Shown: positions 53,968 through 63,353 of the stretch, piece after piece
How positions within the stretch are numbered: position 1 is the stretch's first letter
How the letters are laid out: each line of letters starts with the position of its first letter
Assembly: GCF_002982135.1 (NCBI RefSeq)
Contig: NZ_CP019981.1
Span: 620,001-684,000, forward strand
Direction: 5' to 3'
From: Pediococcus inopinatus
GTDB lineage: Bacteria; Bacillota; Bacilli; Lactobacillales; Lactobacillaceae
Length of the DNA stretch: 64,000 bases
Notes under the pieces: model-generated
Told to the model about the DNA's origin: nothing
Database searches by the model: none
The model's input: only the letters and a program-made list of their open reading frames with translations
Program-made: the position numbers and the translations under genes

Positions 53968-54654
53968 ATGAGTCGGATATTAATTATTGAAGATGAGAAA
54001 AGTTTATCACGGTTTGTTGAATTGGAACTTCAGCATGAAGGCTATGAAACAGAAGTTCAATTTAACGGCCGTTCAGGTTTAGATGCTGCATTAAATAAAA
54101 ATTTTGATGCCATTCTGTTAGATTTAATGTTACCAGAATTGAACGGAATTGAAGTTTGTCGCCGAGTAAGAGAAGCAAAGACGACCCCAATCATTATGAT
54201 GACAGCCAGAGATTCAGTAATGGATCGGGTTTCTGGCTTGGATCATGGGGCAGATGACTACATTGTTAAACCATTTGCCATTGAAGAATTATTGGCGCGC
54301 TTACGTGCTTTGTTGCGTCGGATCGACATTGAAAGCGAACAAAAGGCCTTTCAACAAACAACGGTAACTTACCGAGACATTACAATCGAAAAAGAAAATC
54401 AAGTTGCTCGTCGTGATGGCAAGATTATTAATTTAACTAAACGTGAGTATCAACTTTTATTGTTATTGATGGAAAATATCAATGTTGTACAATCTCGAGA
54501 TGCTCTTTTAGATGAAGTTTGGGGCATTGATAATGAAGTTGAGACAAACGTAGTTGATGTTTATGTGCGTTATTTACGGAATAAGATTGATCGTCCTGGT
54601 GAACAATCTTATATTCAAACAGTCAGAGGAACAGGGTACGTGATGCGATCGTGA
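53968..54654 (+). CDS. arlR: OmpR-family response regulator, ArlR-like
   Basis: 228 residues: receiver domain with phospho-acceptor Asp in LLDLMLPELNG (about residue 52), acidic pocket EDEKS, and Lys in IVKPF; then a winged-helix DNA-binding domain ending in YIQTVRGTGYVMR. The gene overlaps the kinase by 4 bp. Closest recognised type is ArlR, based on the receiver sequence. The target genes cannot be read from this window. Confidence 0.9.
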   Translation: MSRILIIEDEKSLSRFVELELQHEGYETEVQFNGRSGLDAALNKNFDAILLDLMLPELNGIEVCRRVREAKTTPIIMMTARDSVMDRVSGLDHGADDYIVKPFAIEELLARLRALLRRIDIESEQKAFQQTTVTYRDITIEKENQVARRDGKIINLTKREYQLLLLLMENINVVQSRDALLDEVWGIDNEVETNVVDVYVRYLRNKIDRPGEQSYIQTVRGTGYVMRS

Positions 54655-56180
54655 GTGAGAAACAAACTGATTTCCAATCAACTCAAACAGGAATAACTAA
54701 AAGGCGAATATCATTAAAATGGAAATGGGCAATCGGAACGGGTGTCGGTGTTCTGTTGATATTTACCTTTTTTTCATTTTTTGTATTTAATAGCATTTCG
54801 CAGGTTATGATTAGTCAGGAACGTACGCAAGTGAACACGACGATTGATTCGGTTGATTCCCGTTTGCAGAGGGTGTCTGAAATTGATGGGATTACGGTTG
54901 GTAAATACTTACGTCCAGATAGTTCAATTGGCAACACAGATCAGAATGAACGGCCATACAATAATACTTTGTTGACTAATTTGGCGCGTCGAGATGTTGT
55001 AGTTTCAGTTTACAATCTTAAGGGCGAGCAAGTATTTGCGACCAGACGGGATTCAAAAAAGTTTCAGTTTCCTGAGAAACGAAATATCGCGCATGAAAAA
55101 TCTAGGCAATTTAATGGTTTAGTTGGGCGAGCGCCGATTAGAAATAATAAAAACGAGTTAATTGGATATATCCAAGTGGTAGATACCTTAACAAGTGTTA
55201 AACGGACCCAACAAAAGATTATTTGGATTGTGATTCTTTTGACTATTGTGGCATTTGCGTTAATTTCAATTTTTGGTTATTTACTTGCCACGTATTTATT
55301 GCGACCCATTAATGTGATGAATAACACAATGAAACAGGTGACGGACGATCCCCAAACGGAACTTAGAATTCCTGATTTAGAAAGAAACGACGAGTTATCG
55401 GATTTGGCGATTGTTTTTAACGACATGCTGGATCGAATGCAACGCTATATCGACCAGCAACATCAATTCGTTGAAGACGTTTCTCACGAGTTACGGACAC
55501 CCGTAGCAGTGATTCAAGGACATATGGAAATGCTGAATCGTTGGGGTAAAGATGATCCCAAGATTTTGGATGAATCGTTGCAGGCATCCCTTGACGAAAC
55601 GAAACGTATGAAGAGCTTGGTGCAAGAAATGCTTGACTTAACTCGAGCAGATCAGTTAGAAATTCATTTTTCAAAAGAAGAGACACCGGTTATGCGGGTT
55701 GTTAACCAAGTTTTTAATGATTTTAAGATGATTCATCCTGAATTTACTTTTACTTTGGATAGTGATGTTCATTCAAACCCAATTGTGCAAATTTATCGTA
55801 ATCATCTTGAACAGGTGCTCATTATCTTGCTTGATAACGCTGTGAAGTATTCAACTAAACGGAAAGAAATTCATATTTCGGCAGCAGAGGACATGCACAA
55901 CGTTCAGATTGCCATTCAAGACTTCGGTGAGGGTATTTCAGAAGAAGACGTTAAGAAGGTCTTTAATCGCTTCTATCGGGTGGATAAGGCACGTAGTCGA
56001 GACAAAGGTGGAAATGGATTAGGTTTGTCAATTGCGCAACGCTTAGTTGAAGGATATCATGGACAGATTTCGCTTGAAAGTTCTGTGGGATATGGTTCAA
56101 TTTTTAGAATTACGTTACCGATTGATCAACATGAAACAGATAAATATTCCGAAGATGAAGAAACAAATGTAATTGAATAG
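54651..56180 (+). CDS. arlS: Sensor histidine kinase, ArlS-like
   Basis: 509-residue membrane kinase. TM1 is near residues 25-48, an extracellular sensor of about 130 residues follows, TM2 is near 182-207, HAMP about 208-262. HisKA has FVEDVSHELRTPVAV (phospho-His near residue 279), and the HATPase has N-box LDNAVKYS, DFGEGI, and GGNGLGLSIAQRL. It starts with GTG overlapping the regulator stop, so it is translationally coupled. The C-terminus is acidic. Signal unknown. Confidence 0.92.
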   Translation: MSEKQTDFQSTQTGITKRRISLKWKWAIGTGVGVLLIFTFFSFFVFNSISQVMISQERTQVNTTIDSVDSRLQRVSEIDGITVGKYLRPDSSIGNTDQNERPYNNTLLTNLARRDVVVSVYNLKGEQVFATRRDSKKFQFPEKRNIAHEKSRQFNGLVGRAPIRNNKNELIGYIQVVDTLTSVKRTQQKIIWIVILLTIVAFALISIFGYLLATYLLRPINVMNNTMKQVTDDPQTELRIPDLERNDELSDLAIVFNDMLDRMQRYIDQQHQFVEDVSHELRTPVAVIQGHMEMLNRWGKDDPKILDESLQASLDETKRMKSLVQEMLDLTRADQLEIHFSKEETPVMRVVNQVFNDFKMIHPEFTFTLDSDVHSNPIVQIYRNHLEQVLIILLDNAVKYSTKRKEIHISAAEDMHNVQIAIQDFGEGISEEDVKKVFNRFYRVDKARSRDKGGNGLGLSIAQRLVEGYHGQISLESSVGYGSIFRITLPIDQHETDKYSEDEETNVIE

Positions 56181-56182
56181 AG

Positions 56183-56220
56183 AAAAAAAGGAACTGCAAA
56201 TTTTTTGCAGTTCCTTTTTT
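56183..56220. terminator. Bidirectional terminator between arlS and yidC
   Basis: AAAAAAAGGAACTGCAAA and its complement form a near-perfect hairpin with A- and T-runs, between convergent genes. Confidence 0.93.
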
Positions 56221-56232
56221 ATGTTTACAAAA

Positions 56233-57171
56233 TTAATCTGAATGATGATGTTGCTGTTTGCCAGCATTTCTTTGGCGATTATTGTGGTGAGTTTGAGTTG
56301 GAGTAACTGTCGTTTTCGGTGCAACAGGTACTACAGGTACTACAGGTTCAATCACAACCTTTGGTGGATTTTTTTTCATTTCTTCCGCCACTGATGCGCG
56401 AATTTTTGGTCGATAGAAATAGATAATTAGTGTTTGGACACAAGCAAAAATTCCACCAACGAAGAAATACAGACCCAAACCAGCAGGGGCTCTAAATGAA
56501 ACAAAGAATATCATCAAAGGACTCACAATCATCATGGACATCATAGATTTCTTCTGTTCGGCAGGAATTCCTAAGGTTCCAAGCCAGCCTTGCAACAAGT
56601 AAATAATGAACGAGAACGCTGTAAGAACTAGATTGGGTTTGCCAAGACTGATTCCCATGAACATACTACCCGAAGCGCCACTTGCCAATGCTGGAGAATA
56701 TTGAATTGCCGCATAGAGAGCAGCAAAGATTGGAAACTGGATTAGGATTGGTAAACATCCCATACCGCCAGTCATGCTAATACCGTTATCCTTGTATAAA
56801 CTCATCATTTGTTGACTTGCAGCGGCTTTTTCGTCATTCGTGGTTGCATTTTTTTGACGTTCTTGAATTGCTGCCATCTGAGGTTTAACAAAAGACATCT
56901 TTTCTTGTTGAACTGTTGCTTTACGTGATTGGTTAATCATCATAGGCAAAAGTACCATTCGAACGATAAAGGTTACGGCAATGATTGCCCAACCGTAACT
57001 ACCACCAAGCATTTCCGCTAGCCAACTCATGACGTGTTGAGTAGGAACAGCAAGGTAATCATAAATAGCGCCATATGGCTTACCAGACTTAGTTCGTTGT
57101 ACGCATCCGGTTAAAAGCAGCGCCAATCCAGCAATAGCTGTTAACGTGCCCAGGTGTTTCATTTTTTTCAT
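56233..57171 (-). CDS. yidC: Membrane protein insertase YidC/OxaA2
   Basis: 312-residue insertase lipoprotein. The signal ends in LLLTGC, so the N-terminus is lipidated outside. Five membrane segments of the YidC core follow, starting GWAIIAVTFIVRMVLLPMM with the functional Arg in the groove, then CLPILIQFPIFAALY. A His-, Gln- and Asn-rich basic tail is cytoplasmic and may bind ribosomes, as in OxaA2. I chose ATG 57171 (9 nt after AAAGGGA); ATG 57180 abuts that site. Confidence 0.95.
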   Translation of the reverse strand: MKKMKHLGTLTAIAGLALLLTGCVQRTKSGKPYGAIYDYLAVPTQHVMSWLAEMLGGSYGWAIIAVTFIVRMVLLPMMINQSRKATVQQEKMSFVKPQMAAIQERQKNATTNDEKAAASQQMMSLYKDNGISMTGGMGCLPILIQFPIFAALYAAIQYSPALASGASGSMFMGISLGKPNLVLTAFSFIIYLLQGWLGTLGIPAEQKKSMMSMMIVSPLMIFFVSFRAPAGLGLYFFVGGIFACVQTLIIYFYRPKIRASVAEEMKKNPPKVVIEPVVPVVPVAPKTTVTPTQTHHNNRQRNAGKQQHHHSD

Positions 57172-57244
57172 TAAAGACATTCCCTTTCAAATTAAACTAA
57201 CAACGGCTACTATACGTGATTGACGCCGCTTTTTCAATGGTTGA

Positions 57245-57517
57245 TTAGTTTGTAACACGAAAATCAGTAAAGTTTTGCAGGGCCACGTCGTTAATTACCG
57301 TTTTTTCAACATGGCCACTTGGGGAAGGAGACAGTTTAACGGCGTTAATAAATTCGTTTAAATTATCTTCTGAACCTTCTGCTTCAACATAGACTGAGCC
57401 ATCGTTTAAATTTGCAACGGTTCCTTTAATATTAAGTTTGTCAGCAACCATTTTTGTTAAGTAACGGAAACCAACTCCTTGAACACGGCCGAAAACTTGA
57501 ATTGTAACTGATTTCAT
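57245..57517 (-). CDS. acyP: Acylphosphatase
   Basis: 90-residue enzyme cleaving carboxyl-phosphate bonds. The signature GRVQGVGFRYLTK at residues 10-22 holds the catalytic Arg, and NLNDGSVYVEAEG holds the catalytic Asn. AAGGAAGAG precedes the ATG. Neighbouring yidC and an rRNA methylase flank it. Confidence 0.96.
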   Translation of the reverse strand: MKSVTIQVFGRVQGVGFRYLTKMVADKLNIKGTVANLNDGSVYVEAEGSEDNLNEFINAVKLSPSPSGHVEKTVINDVALQNFTDFRVTN

Positions 57518-57686
57518 ATAAATCTCTTCCTTTCAAATGTCATAATATTATTTTATCATTTCTAAGGGAAAAGAAATAATTTGATCGCTTTTTTAGGGTA
57601 ATTTTAAAGATGGAAACATTGATATTTAGTAATTTGTATGGTTTGATTAAGTTATCGACCTACTAACATTAAATAAGGGGATAACT

Positions 57687-58463
57687 ATGGAAACAATTTT
57701 ATCAACGCAAAATAATCGTGTTAAAGAATGGGAAAAACTAAAGACAAAAAAAGGGCGTAAAAAGACTGGCATGTACTTAATTGAGGGACGTCATTTAGTG
57801 AGTGAAGTTCTTCAAAATGATGCCGATGTAGTTTATGTGGTTGCTACGCAGGATGAATTAGATGAAATAAAGTTTGAGGTGCCAAATGATTTACTCGTAG
57901 TGGTTTCAGATAAAATTGCTGATCATTTGAGTGATACAGTGACTACTCAAGGTATTTTTGCAATTGTACGGATTCCAAATAAAGAACGGCAAATTCAAGA
58001 ACCAGCCTCATATATAGAAGGTGCGTGGTTATTGCTGGATAATATTCAGGATCCTGGTAATATTGGAACAATGGTTCGAACAGCTGATGCAGCAGGATTT
58101 GAGGGCGTTGTTTTTGGAAAAGGAACGGCAGATATTTTCAATCCGAAAATTCAACGTGCGATGCAAGGAAGTCAATTTCATATTCGCCTTGTCTTGGGCG
58201 ATCTAAACGAGTGGGTTAAGAGCTTTAGAAAAGCTAATCTTCCTGTTTTTGGAACTGAACTTAATCCTCAGGCAAAAAGCTATCAAGAAATTGAAGCAAC
58301 TAATGATTTTGCCTTGATTATGGGGAACGAGGGAAATGGCATGTCCAAAGAGTTGCTTTCTCAGACAACAGCCAACTTATACATTCCAATTAAAGGGCAA
58401 GCAGAGTCATTAAACGTTGCGGTAGCGGCCGGAATTTTGATGTTTTCTTTAAAAGATATTTAG
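57687..58463 (+). CDS. TrmH/SpoU-family RNA 2'-O-methyltransferase
   Basis: 258 residues: N-terminal substrate-binding domain (about 1-95) and a SPOUT knot domain with LLLDNIQDPGNIGTMVRTADAAGF, then IMGNEGNGMS and LNVAVAAGILMF. It likely methylates a ribose in rRNA, like Bacillus YsgA, which also lies near pheST. Precise target not readable. AGGGG precedes the ATG. Confidence 0.93.
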   Translation: METILSTQNNRVKEWEKLKTKKGRKKTGMYLIEGRHLVSEVLQNDADVVYVVATQDELDEIKFEVPNDLLVVVSDKIADHLSDTVTTQGIFAIVRIPNKERQIQEPASYIEGAWLLLDNIQDPGNIGTMVRTADAAGFEGVVFGKGTADIFNPKIQRAMQGSQFHIRLVLGDLNEWVKSFRKANLPVFGTELNPQAKSYQEIEATNDFALIMGNEGNGMSKELLSQTTANLYIPIKGQAESLNVAVAAGILMFSLKDI

Positions 58464-58586
58464 ATTTGATTACATTTCAAATTAGGGTAGTGTTTTCTTT
58501 GCTTTTTAGTCCATTAATGAGTATTATGTTGTTAACTAAATGTAAGTTAATAGCTAGATTTATTAATAATGAAAAGGAAGTATTTA

Positions 58587-59087
58587 ATGAAAACAAATGC
58601 ATGGAAACAAGATCAAGAGTACTTAAACTTGGTTTCGGATTTATTGAATACAAAAGAAGTTCAAAAATTAGACGAATATACGCAGCATCATAATTACACC
58701 CGTTTACAACACTCAATTTCAGTATCGTATCAAAGTTATTTGATTGCCAAAAAAAGACACCTTAACTTTCGTGCGGTTGCCAGAGCAGGTTTGTTACATG
58801 ACTTGTTTTATTATGATTGGCGCACAACCAAGTTTGATCTAGGTACCCATGCATATATTCATCCGCGAATCGCTTTGCGAAATGCAGAGAAGTTGACACC
58901 TTTGTCACCGATGGAAAAGGATATTATTTTAAAGCATATGTGGGGCGCTACAATCGCGTTTCCGAAGTATAAAGAAAGCATGATTGTCTCAGTTGTTGAT
59001 GATTACGCAGCAACCCAGGAATATTTAGGTCATGTCCAAAAGAAATTACATTTATTTTTAAACAAAATGCAACGTCGCGCTCTATAG
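58587..59087 (+). CDS. HD-domain phosphohydrolase
   Basis: 166-residue protein with an HD metal site: RLQHSISVSYQ near residue 43 and GLLHDLFYYDWR near 73, then HIHPRIALRN-like and VVDDYAATQEY. The fold suggests nucleotide hydrolysis, but the substrate is unknown. I start at ATG 58587, 6 nt after AAGGAAG. It overlaps nothing; an HxlR regulator gene follows after 30 bp. Confidence 0.85.
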   Translation: MKTNAWKQDQEYLNLVSDLLNTKEVQKLDEYTQHHNYTRLQHSISVSYQSYLIAKKRHLNFRAVARAGLLHDLFYYDWRTTKFDLGTHAYIHPRIALRNAEKLTPLSPMEKDIILKHMWGATIAFPKYKESMIVSVVDDYAATQEYLGHVQKKLHLFLNKMQRRAL

Positions 59088-59117
59088 GCGGAGTTGGATT
59101 TGAATGGAGGAAGAGCA

Positions 59118-59468
59118 GTGTCAGAAGCATTAGAAACTACAAGTACCGCTGATCATTTTTCACTTTGTCCCAAGTTTAGTCGGACATTCTCTGTCTTGGG
59201 TCAAAAATGGAACGGTTTAATTATTGAAGTTTTGTTAAACGAAGATTCACTACGTTTCAAAGACCTTGCTCGTAGCGTGCCAAAGTGCAGTGATCGTGTA
59301 TTGGTTGAACGTTTAAAGAGTTTGGAAGCTGAGGGAATCGTTGATCGAGTTACCTATAAAGACTCTTCTTTAATTGAATATCAACTTACCGAAAAAGGTG
59401 AGGCTTTACGCCCAGTTATGAGCGCAGTTCACCAATTTGCTGATTGTTGGTACGATAGCGAAAATTAA
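59118..59468 (+). CDS. HxlR-family transcriptional regulator
   Basis: 116-residue winged-helix regulator with the family pattern CPKFSRTFSVLGQKWNGLIIEVLL and RFKDLARSVPKCSDRVLVERLKSLE. Cys near residue 16 sits where some HxlR proteins sense electrophiles or oxidants; a second Cys lies in the recognition-helix turn. It starts at GTG 59118, 7 nt after GGAGGAAG. The target is unknown; no oxidoreductase or exporter gene is adjacent. Confidence 0.88.
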   Translation: MSEALETTSTADHFSLCPKFSRTFSVLGQKWNGLIIEVLLNEDSLRFKDLARSVPKCSDRVLVERLKSLEAEGIVDRVTYKDSSLIEYQLTEKGEALRPVMSAVHQFADCWYDSEN

Positions 59469-59478
59469 AAAGAAGTGT

Positions 59479-59507
59479 TGACTATTGGCTGTTTTTAATC
59501 TAATATT
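59479..59507 (+). promoter_or_regulatory. Promoter of pheST
   Basis: TTGACT (59479-59484), 17-bp spacer, TAATAT (59502-59507), just before the T-box leader. Confidence 0.85.
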
Positions 59508-59511
59508 TAAG

Positions 59512-59742
59512 TCGGAAAAGCAATGATGAAGAGCAGTAACTAGTGGTTTTTTAAAGGGAGTATCTGGCTTTGACTGAAATCAGATATAAAAAGCAACATT
59601 AGTGAATTCACTTCTGAGTTATTTATTGAAAAAATAAGTCGGTAAATCGCCGTTATTGATGCCAAGTGTGTGAACAATTTTTGTTTACAAACCAGGGTGG
59701 TAACGCGATAACTCGTCCCTTTTTTGAGGGGCGAGTTTTTTT
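59512..59742 (+). promoter_or_regulatory. T-box riboswitch of pheST, specifier UUC
   Basis: Stem I has a distal helix ATCTG...CAGAT near 59561-59583 and specifier TTC (Phe) at 59606-59608 in the context GAATTCACTTCTGAG. The T-box motif TGGTAACGCG begins at 59698. The terminator pairs CTCGTCCC (59712-59719) with GGGGCGAG (59728-59735), followed by T-run. Confidence 0.93.
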
Positions 59743-59774
59743 GTGTCGTTTTTTAAATTTTAGGAGGTTTGATG

Positions 59775-60821
59775 ATGGGATTACATGAACAGTTAGAAGA
59801 ATTAAAAGCCAAATCTTTAAAAGAAATTTCGCGAACGGATGGATTGAAAGGACTAGAAGATATTCGTGTGAATATCTTGGGTAAAAAAGGACCTTTAACG
59901 GGAATATTACGAGGAATGCGTGATATTCCAAAGGAAGAACGTCCGAAAGTTGGGGAACTTTCTAATCATGTGCGCGACAACATTGTGGCAGCACTTGAAG
60001 AAAAAAAGGCTGAATTAGAAGCAGCTCAGACTGCTAAAAAATTAGAGAGCGAGACAATTGACGTAACTTTACCTGGAAAACCAGTTACTCAAGGTCAGCC
60101 GCATGTGATTCAACAAATCATTGATAATATTGAGGATCTTTTTTTAGGAATGGGATATCAAGTTATTCAAGGCCCCGAAGTGGAAACTGACAAATATAAC
60201 TTTGAAATGTTGAACCTACCTAAGGACCACCCGGCACGTGATATGCAAGATACATTTTATATTACTGATGAAATTTTGATGCGTAGTCAGACCTCTCCAG
60301 TTCAAGCAAGAACAATGGAGAAACATGATTTCAGTAAAGGACCCTTAAAAATGATTTCACCAGGTGTTGTTTATCGTCGTGATACTGATGATGCAACCCA
60401 TTCACATCAGTTTCATCAAGTTGAAGGTTTGGTCATTGATAAAAATATTACAATGGCTGATTTAAAAGGGACTTTAGAGACACTTGCCAAAGAGCTCTTT
60501 GGCGATCGTTTTGAAGTGCGGCTTCGTCCGAGCTATTTCCCATTTACTGAGCCTTCAGTCGAGGCAGATGTTACGTGCTTTAATTGTATGGGAAAAGGTT
60601 GTTCAGTATGTAAACACACTGGCTGGATCGAAGTTTTAGGAGCCGGAATGGTACATCCAAACGTGCTAAGAATGGCTGGTGTAGATACAGAAGTTTATGG
60701 TGGATTTGCATTTGGTCTTGGACCAGATCGTTTTGCGATGTTACGTTATGGGGTTGATGACATTCGTAACTTCTATCAAAATGATGTCCGCTTCTTGACT
60801 CAGTTTTCAAAGAAAGGATAA
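59775..60821 (+). CDS. pheS: Phenylalanyl-tRNA synthetase alpha subunit
   Basis: 348-residue catalytic subunit. N-terminal coiled coil (about 1-90), then class II motifs with [15 protein letters not shown] near residue 205 and the C-terminal [14 protein letters not shown] (motif 3). A zinc-like CxxC pair ([13 protein letters not shown]) is present, as in other Firmicutes. ATG 59775 is 7 nt after AGGAGG; ATG 59772 and TTG 59769 are too close. pheT follows after 8 bp. Confidence 0.97.
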   Translation: MGLHEQLEELKAKSLKEISRTDGLKGLEDIRVNILGKKGPLTGILRGMRDIPKEERPKVGELSNHVRDNIVAALEEKKAELEAAQTAKKLESETIDVTLPGKPVTQGQPHVIQQIIDNIEDLFLGMGYQVIQGPEVETDKYNFEMLNLPKDHPARDMQDTFYITDEILMRSQTSPVQARTMEKHDFSKGPLKMISPGVVYRRDTDDATHSHQFHQVEGLVIDKNITMADLKGTLETLAKELFGDRFEVRLRPSYFPFTEPSVEADVTCFNCMGKGCSVCKHTGWIEVLGAGMVHPNVLRMAGVDTEVYGGFAFGLGPDRFAMLRYGVDDIRNFYQNDVRFLTQFSKKG

Positions 60822-60829
60822 CAACTAAC

Positions 60830-63253
60830 ATGAAAGTTTCTTATAAATGGTTAAAAGAGTACTTTGATCTTGATGTTGAGCCCAAAGTCCTCGCTGAAAA
60901 AATTGAAAGAACTGCCGTTGAAGTCGATCAGGTTACACGAGCTGAAGATGGTCTTAAAAAAATTATTGTGGGTTACACCTTGGATGTAAAGCCTCATCCA
61001 GATTCTGATCACTTGAATATTTGCCAAGTTGATGTGGGTGAAGATGAACCGATTCAGATTGTTTGTGGTGCCCCCAATGTAGCCAAGGGACAATATGTCA
61101 TTGTGGCATTACATGGTGCTCGGATTAAAGACAACGTTAAAATTAAACGTAGCAAAATGCGTGGTGAACAATCAAACGGGATGATCTGTGCTTTACAAGA
61201 AATTGGGTTTGACGAAAAAGTCGTGCCTAAGGCTTATGTTAATGGTATTTATGTATTTCCAGAAGACAGTGGGGTAAAACCTGGTGAACCAGTTTATAGT
61301 TATCTTGGTATGGATGACGATGTGATTGATACATCTGTCACCCCCAACCGTGGGGATCTGTTTAGTATGGATGGGAATGCCTATGAAATTGGTGCGATTT
61401 ATAATAAAAAACTCACTTTAAATCATCGTCAGCTAGAAACTGTGGATGAAACGGATACTATTGATGATTTATTGAAAATTAAAATTGATGCACCAGATGA
61501 TGTTTTAGCGTATCAAATGGGAATTGTTAAAAATATCACAATTGCACCGAGTCCGTTTTGGTTGCAGGTTCGTTTGATGACCGCTGGTGTTCGGCCAATT
61601 AACAATGTAGTTGATATTACGAATTACATTATGTTGAAATATGGGCAACCATTACACGCTTTTGACTATGATAAATTAACGACCAAAGAAATTCATGTTG
61701 GCTACTCACCAGACCAAACCAAATTTGTCACCCTTGATGGCGAAGAAAGAAAGCTCAGAGCGGCCGATCTCATGATTAAAGATGGCGAAAAAAATATTGC
61801 CATGGCTGGCGTGATGGGTGGTTTAGATACTGAAATTGATGATAATACTAAAACTGTAGTGATCGAATCAGCAATTTTTGATTCGATTAAAGTTAGAAAA
61901 ACGGCGCGTTATCACGTGTTACATAGTGAAGCTTCCATGCGCTTTGAACGGGGAATTAATCCTGCTACTGTGACGGATGCTCTTCATGAGGCGCTAGAAT
62001 TAAGCGCTGAATTTGGAAACGGTAAAGCTGTTAAACAACAAATATCAGCTGTTGATCCTAAGCCACAAGATGTTGAAGTAACCCTTGATTTAACAAGAGT
62101 TAATCATGTTTTGGGCACGCAATTATCCGTGGACGACGTTACTGAAATCTTGAAGCGTCTTCAATTTACCGTCCAAGTTACAGATGAAACCTTTGTGGTT
62201 ACGGTTCCTGCCAGACGCTGGGATATTCATATTCCTGCTGATATTCTTGAAGAAATTGCGAGAATTTACGGTTACGATAATTTACCATCGACGTTGCCAA
62301 CTGGTTCAACTACAATTGGGCGCTTGACAACAAGTCAACAGGTTATTCGTGGTGTGCGGTCTGTTTTACAAGGCAGTGGCCTTAACCAAGCCATGAGTTA
62401 TGGATTAACTACTGCTGAAAAAGCAAAACAGTTTATGATGCAAGAAAGCGAAGAAACAAAACTTGATTTTCCAATGAGTCTCGATCATGCCGTTTTGCGG
62501 ATGAACTTAATTAGTGGTTTATTAGATGATGTGGCTTACAATGTGGCTCGTAAAGAGGCCAATGTCGCTTTATACGAACAAGGCCGAGTATTTTATCGAA
62601 CGGCTGATGTTGATCGACCAACTGAGGTTGAACATTTGGCAGGGGCCATTACGGGCTCTCTTGAGACTAAAAACTGGTATGGCAAAGAAGCTCCGGTTGA
62701 TTTCTATCAGTTAAAAGGGATTGTGACCTTACTTTTGCATGACTTGAATTTCGAGAAATCTGTAAGTTATGTGGCAAGTAAAGAACATCCAGAAATGCAT
62801 CCAGGTCGGACCGCAGATATTTATTTAGGCGATCAAGTGATCGGGTTTATTGGTCGAGTTCATCCCCAAATTGCTAAACAATTTAAGATTCCTGAAACTT
62901 ATGTTTTTGAATTGAATTTACAAATGTTATTGGATGCACCAAAGAAAATTCAACATTATGACCCAATTTCTAAATATCCGGCCATTACCCGTGACGTTGC
63001 TCTTTTGATTAACCAAAAGATTTCCAATACTGAAATTGTTGCGGCCTTACAATCGGCTTCAAATCGTCATTTAGAAAAGATTCAACTATTTGATGTGTAT
63101 GCTGGAAAACACATTCCTTTGGGTAAGAAATCTGTTGCTTATACGCTAACGTATCGTGATAAACATAATACGCTAACTGAAGATGAAGTGAATAAAGAAT
63201 TTGAACAAGCAATTGAAGCTCTAAAAACAAGCTTTGAAGTTGAAATTCGCTAG
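60830..63253 (+). CDS. pheT: Phenylalanyl-tRNA synthetase beta subunit
   Basis: 807-residue subunit of the alpha2-beta2 enzyme. Domains in order: EMAP-type tRNA-binding domain (about 40-155, KPHPDSDHLNICQVDVG), B3/B4 editing domain near 210-390, B5, catalytic-like core, and the C-terminal FDX-ACB anticodon-binding domain (SKYPAITRDVALL onward). Full length for the family. Cotranscribed with pheS under the Phe T-box. Confidence 0.97.
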   Translation: MKVSYKWLKEYFDLDVEPKVLAEKIERTAVEVDQVTRAEDGLKKIIVGYTLDVKPHPDSDHLNICQVDVGEDEPIQIVCGAPNVAKGQYVIVALHGARIKDNVKIKRSKMRGEQSNGMICALQEIGFDEKVVPKAYVNGIYVFPEDSGVKPGEPVYSYLGMDDDVIDTSVTPNRGDLFSMDGNAYEIGAIYNKKLTLNHRQLETVDETDTIDDLLKIKIDAPDDVLAYQMGIVKNITIAPSPFWLQVRLMTAGVRPINNVVDITNYIMLKYGQPLHAFDYDKLTTKEIHVGYSPDQTKFVTLDGEERKLRAADLMIKDGEKNIAMAGVMGGLDTEIDDNTKTVVIESAIFDSIKVRKTARYHVLHSEASMRFERGINPATVTDALHEALELSAEFGNGKAVKQQISAVDPKPQDVEVTLDLTRVNHVLGTQLSVDDVTEILKRLQFTVQVTDETFVVTVPARRWDIHIPADILEEIARIYGYDNLPSTLPTGSTTIGRLTTSQQVIRGVRSVLQGSGLNQAMSYGLTTAEKAKQFMMQESEETKLDFPMSLDHAVLRMNLISGLLDDVAYNVARKEANVALYEQGRVFYRTADVDRPTEVEHLAGAITGSLETKNWYGKEAPVDFYQLKGIVTLLLHDLNFEKSVSYVASKEHPEMHPGRTADIYLGDQVIGFIGRVHPQIAKQFKIPETYVFELNLQMLLDAPKKIQHYDPISKYPAITRDVALLINQKISNTEIVAALQSASNRHLEKIQLFDVYAGKHIPLGKKSVAYTLTYRDKHNTLTEDEVNKEFEQAIEALKTSFEVEIR

Positions 63254-63353
63254 AAATTTGTAAGAACTTTTAAATCATGTGAGCCCAACGATGCATGATG
63301 AGCGAGTTTTTAGTATAATAACAGATAATGATTTTAGAACGGAGGAATGAATC

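Noticed and set aside
58466..58716. Small open frames after the rRNA methylase gene on both strands
   Set aside because: They overlap the HD gene or its leader, lack a ribosome site and show no family pattern.
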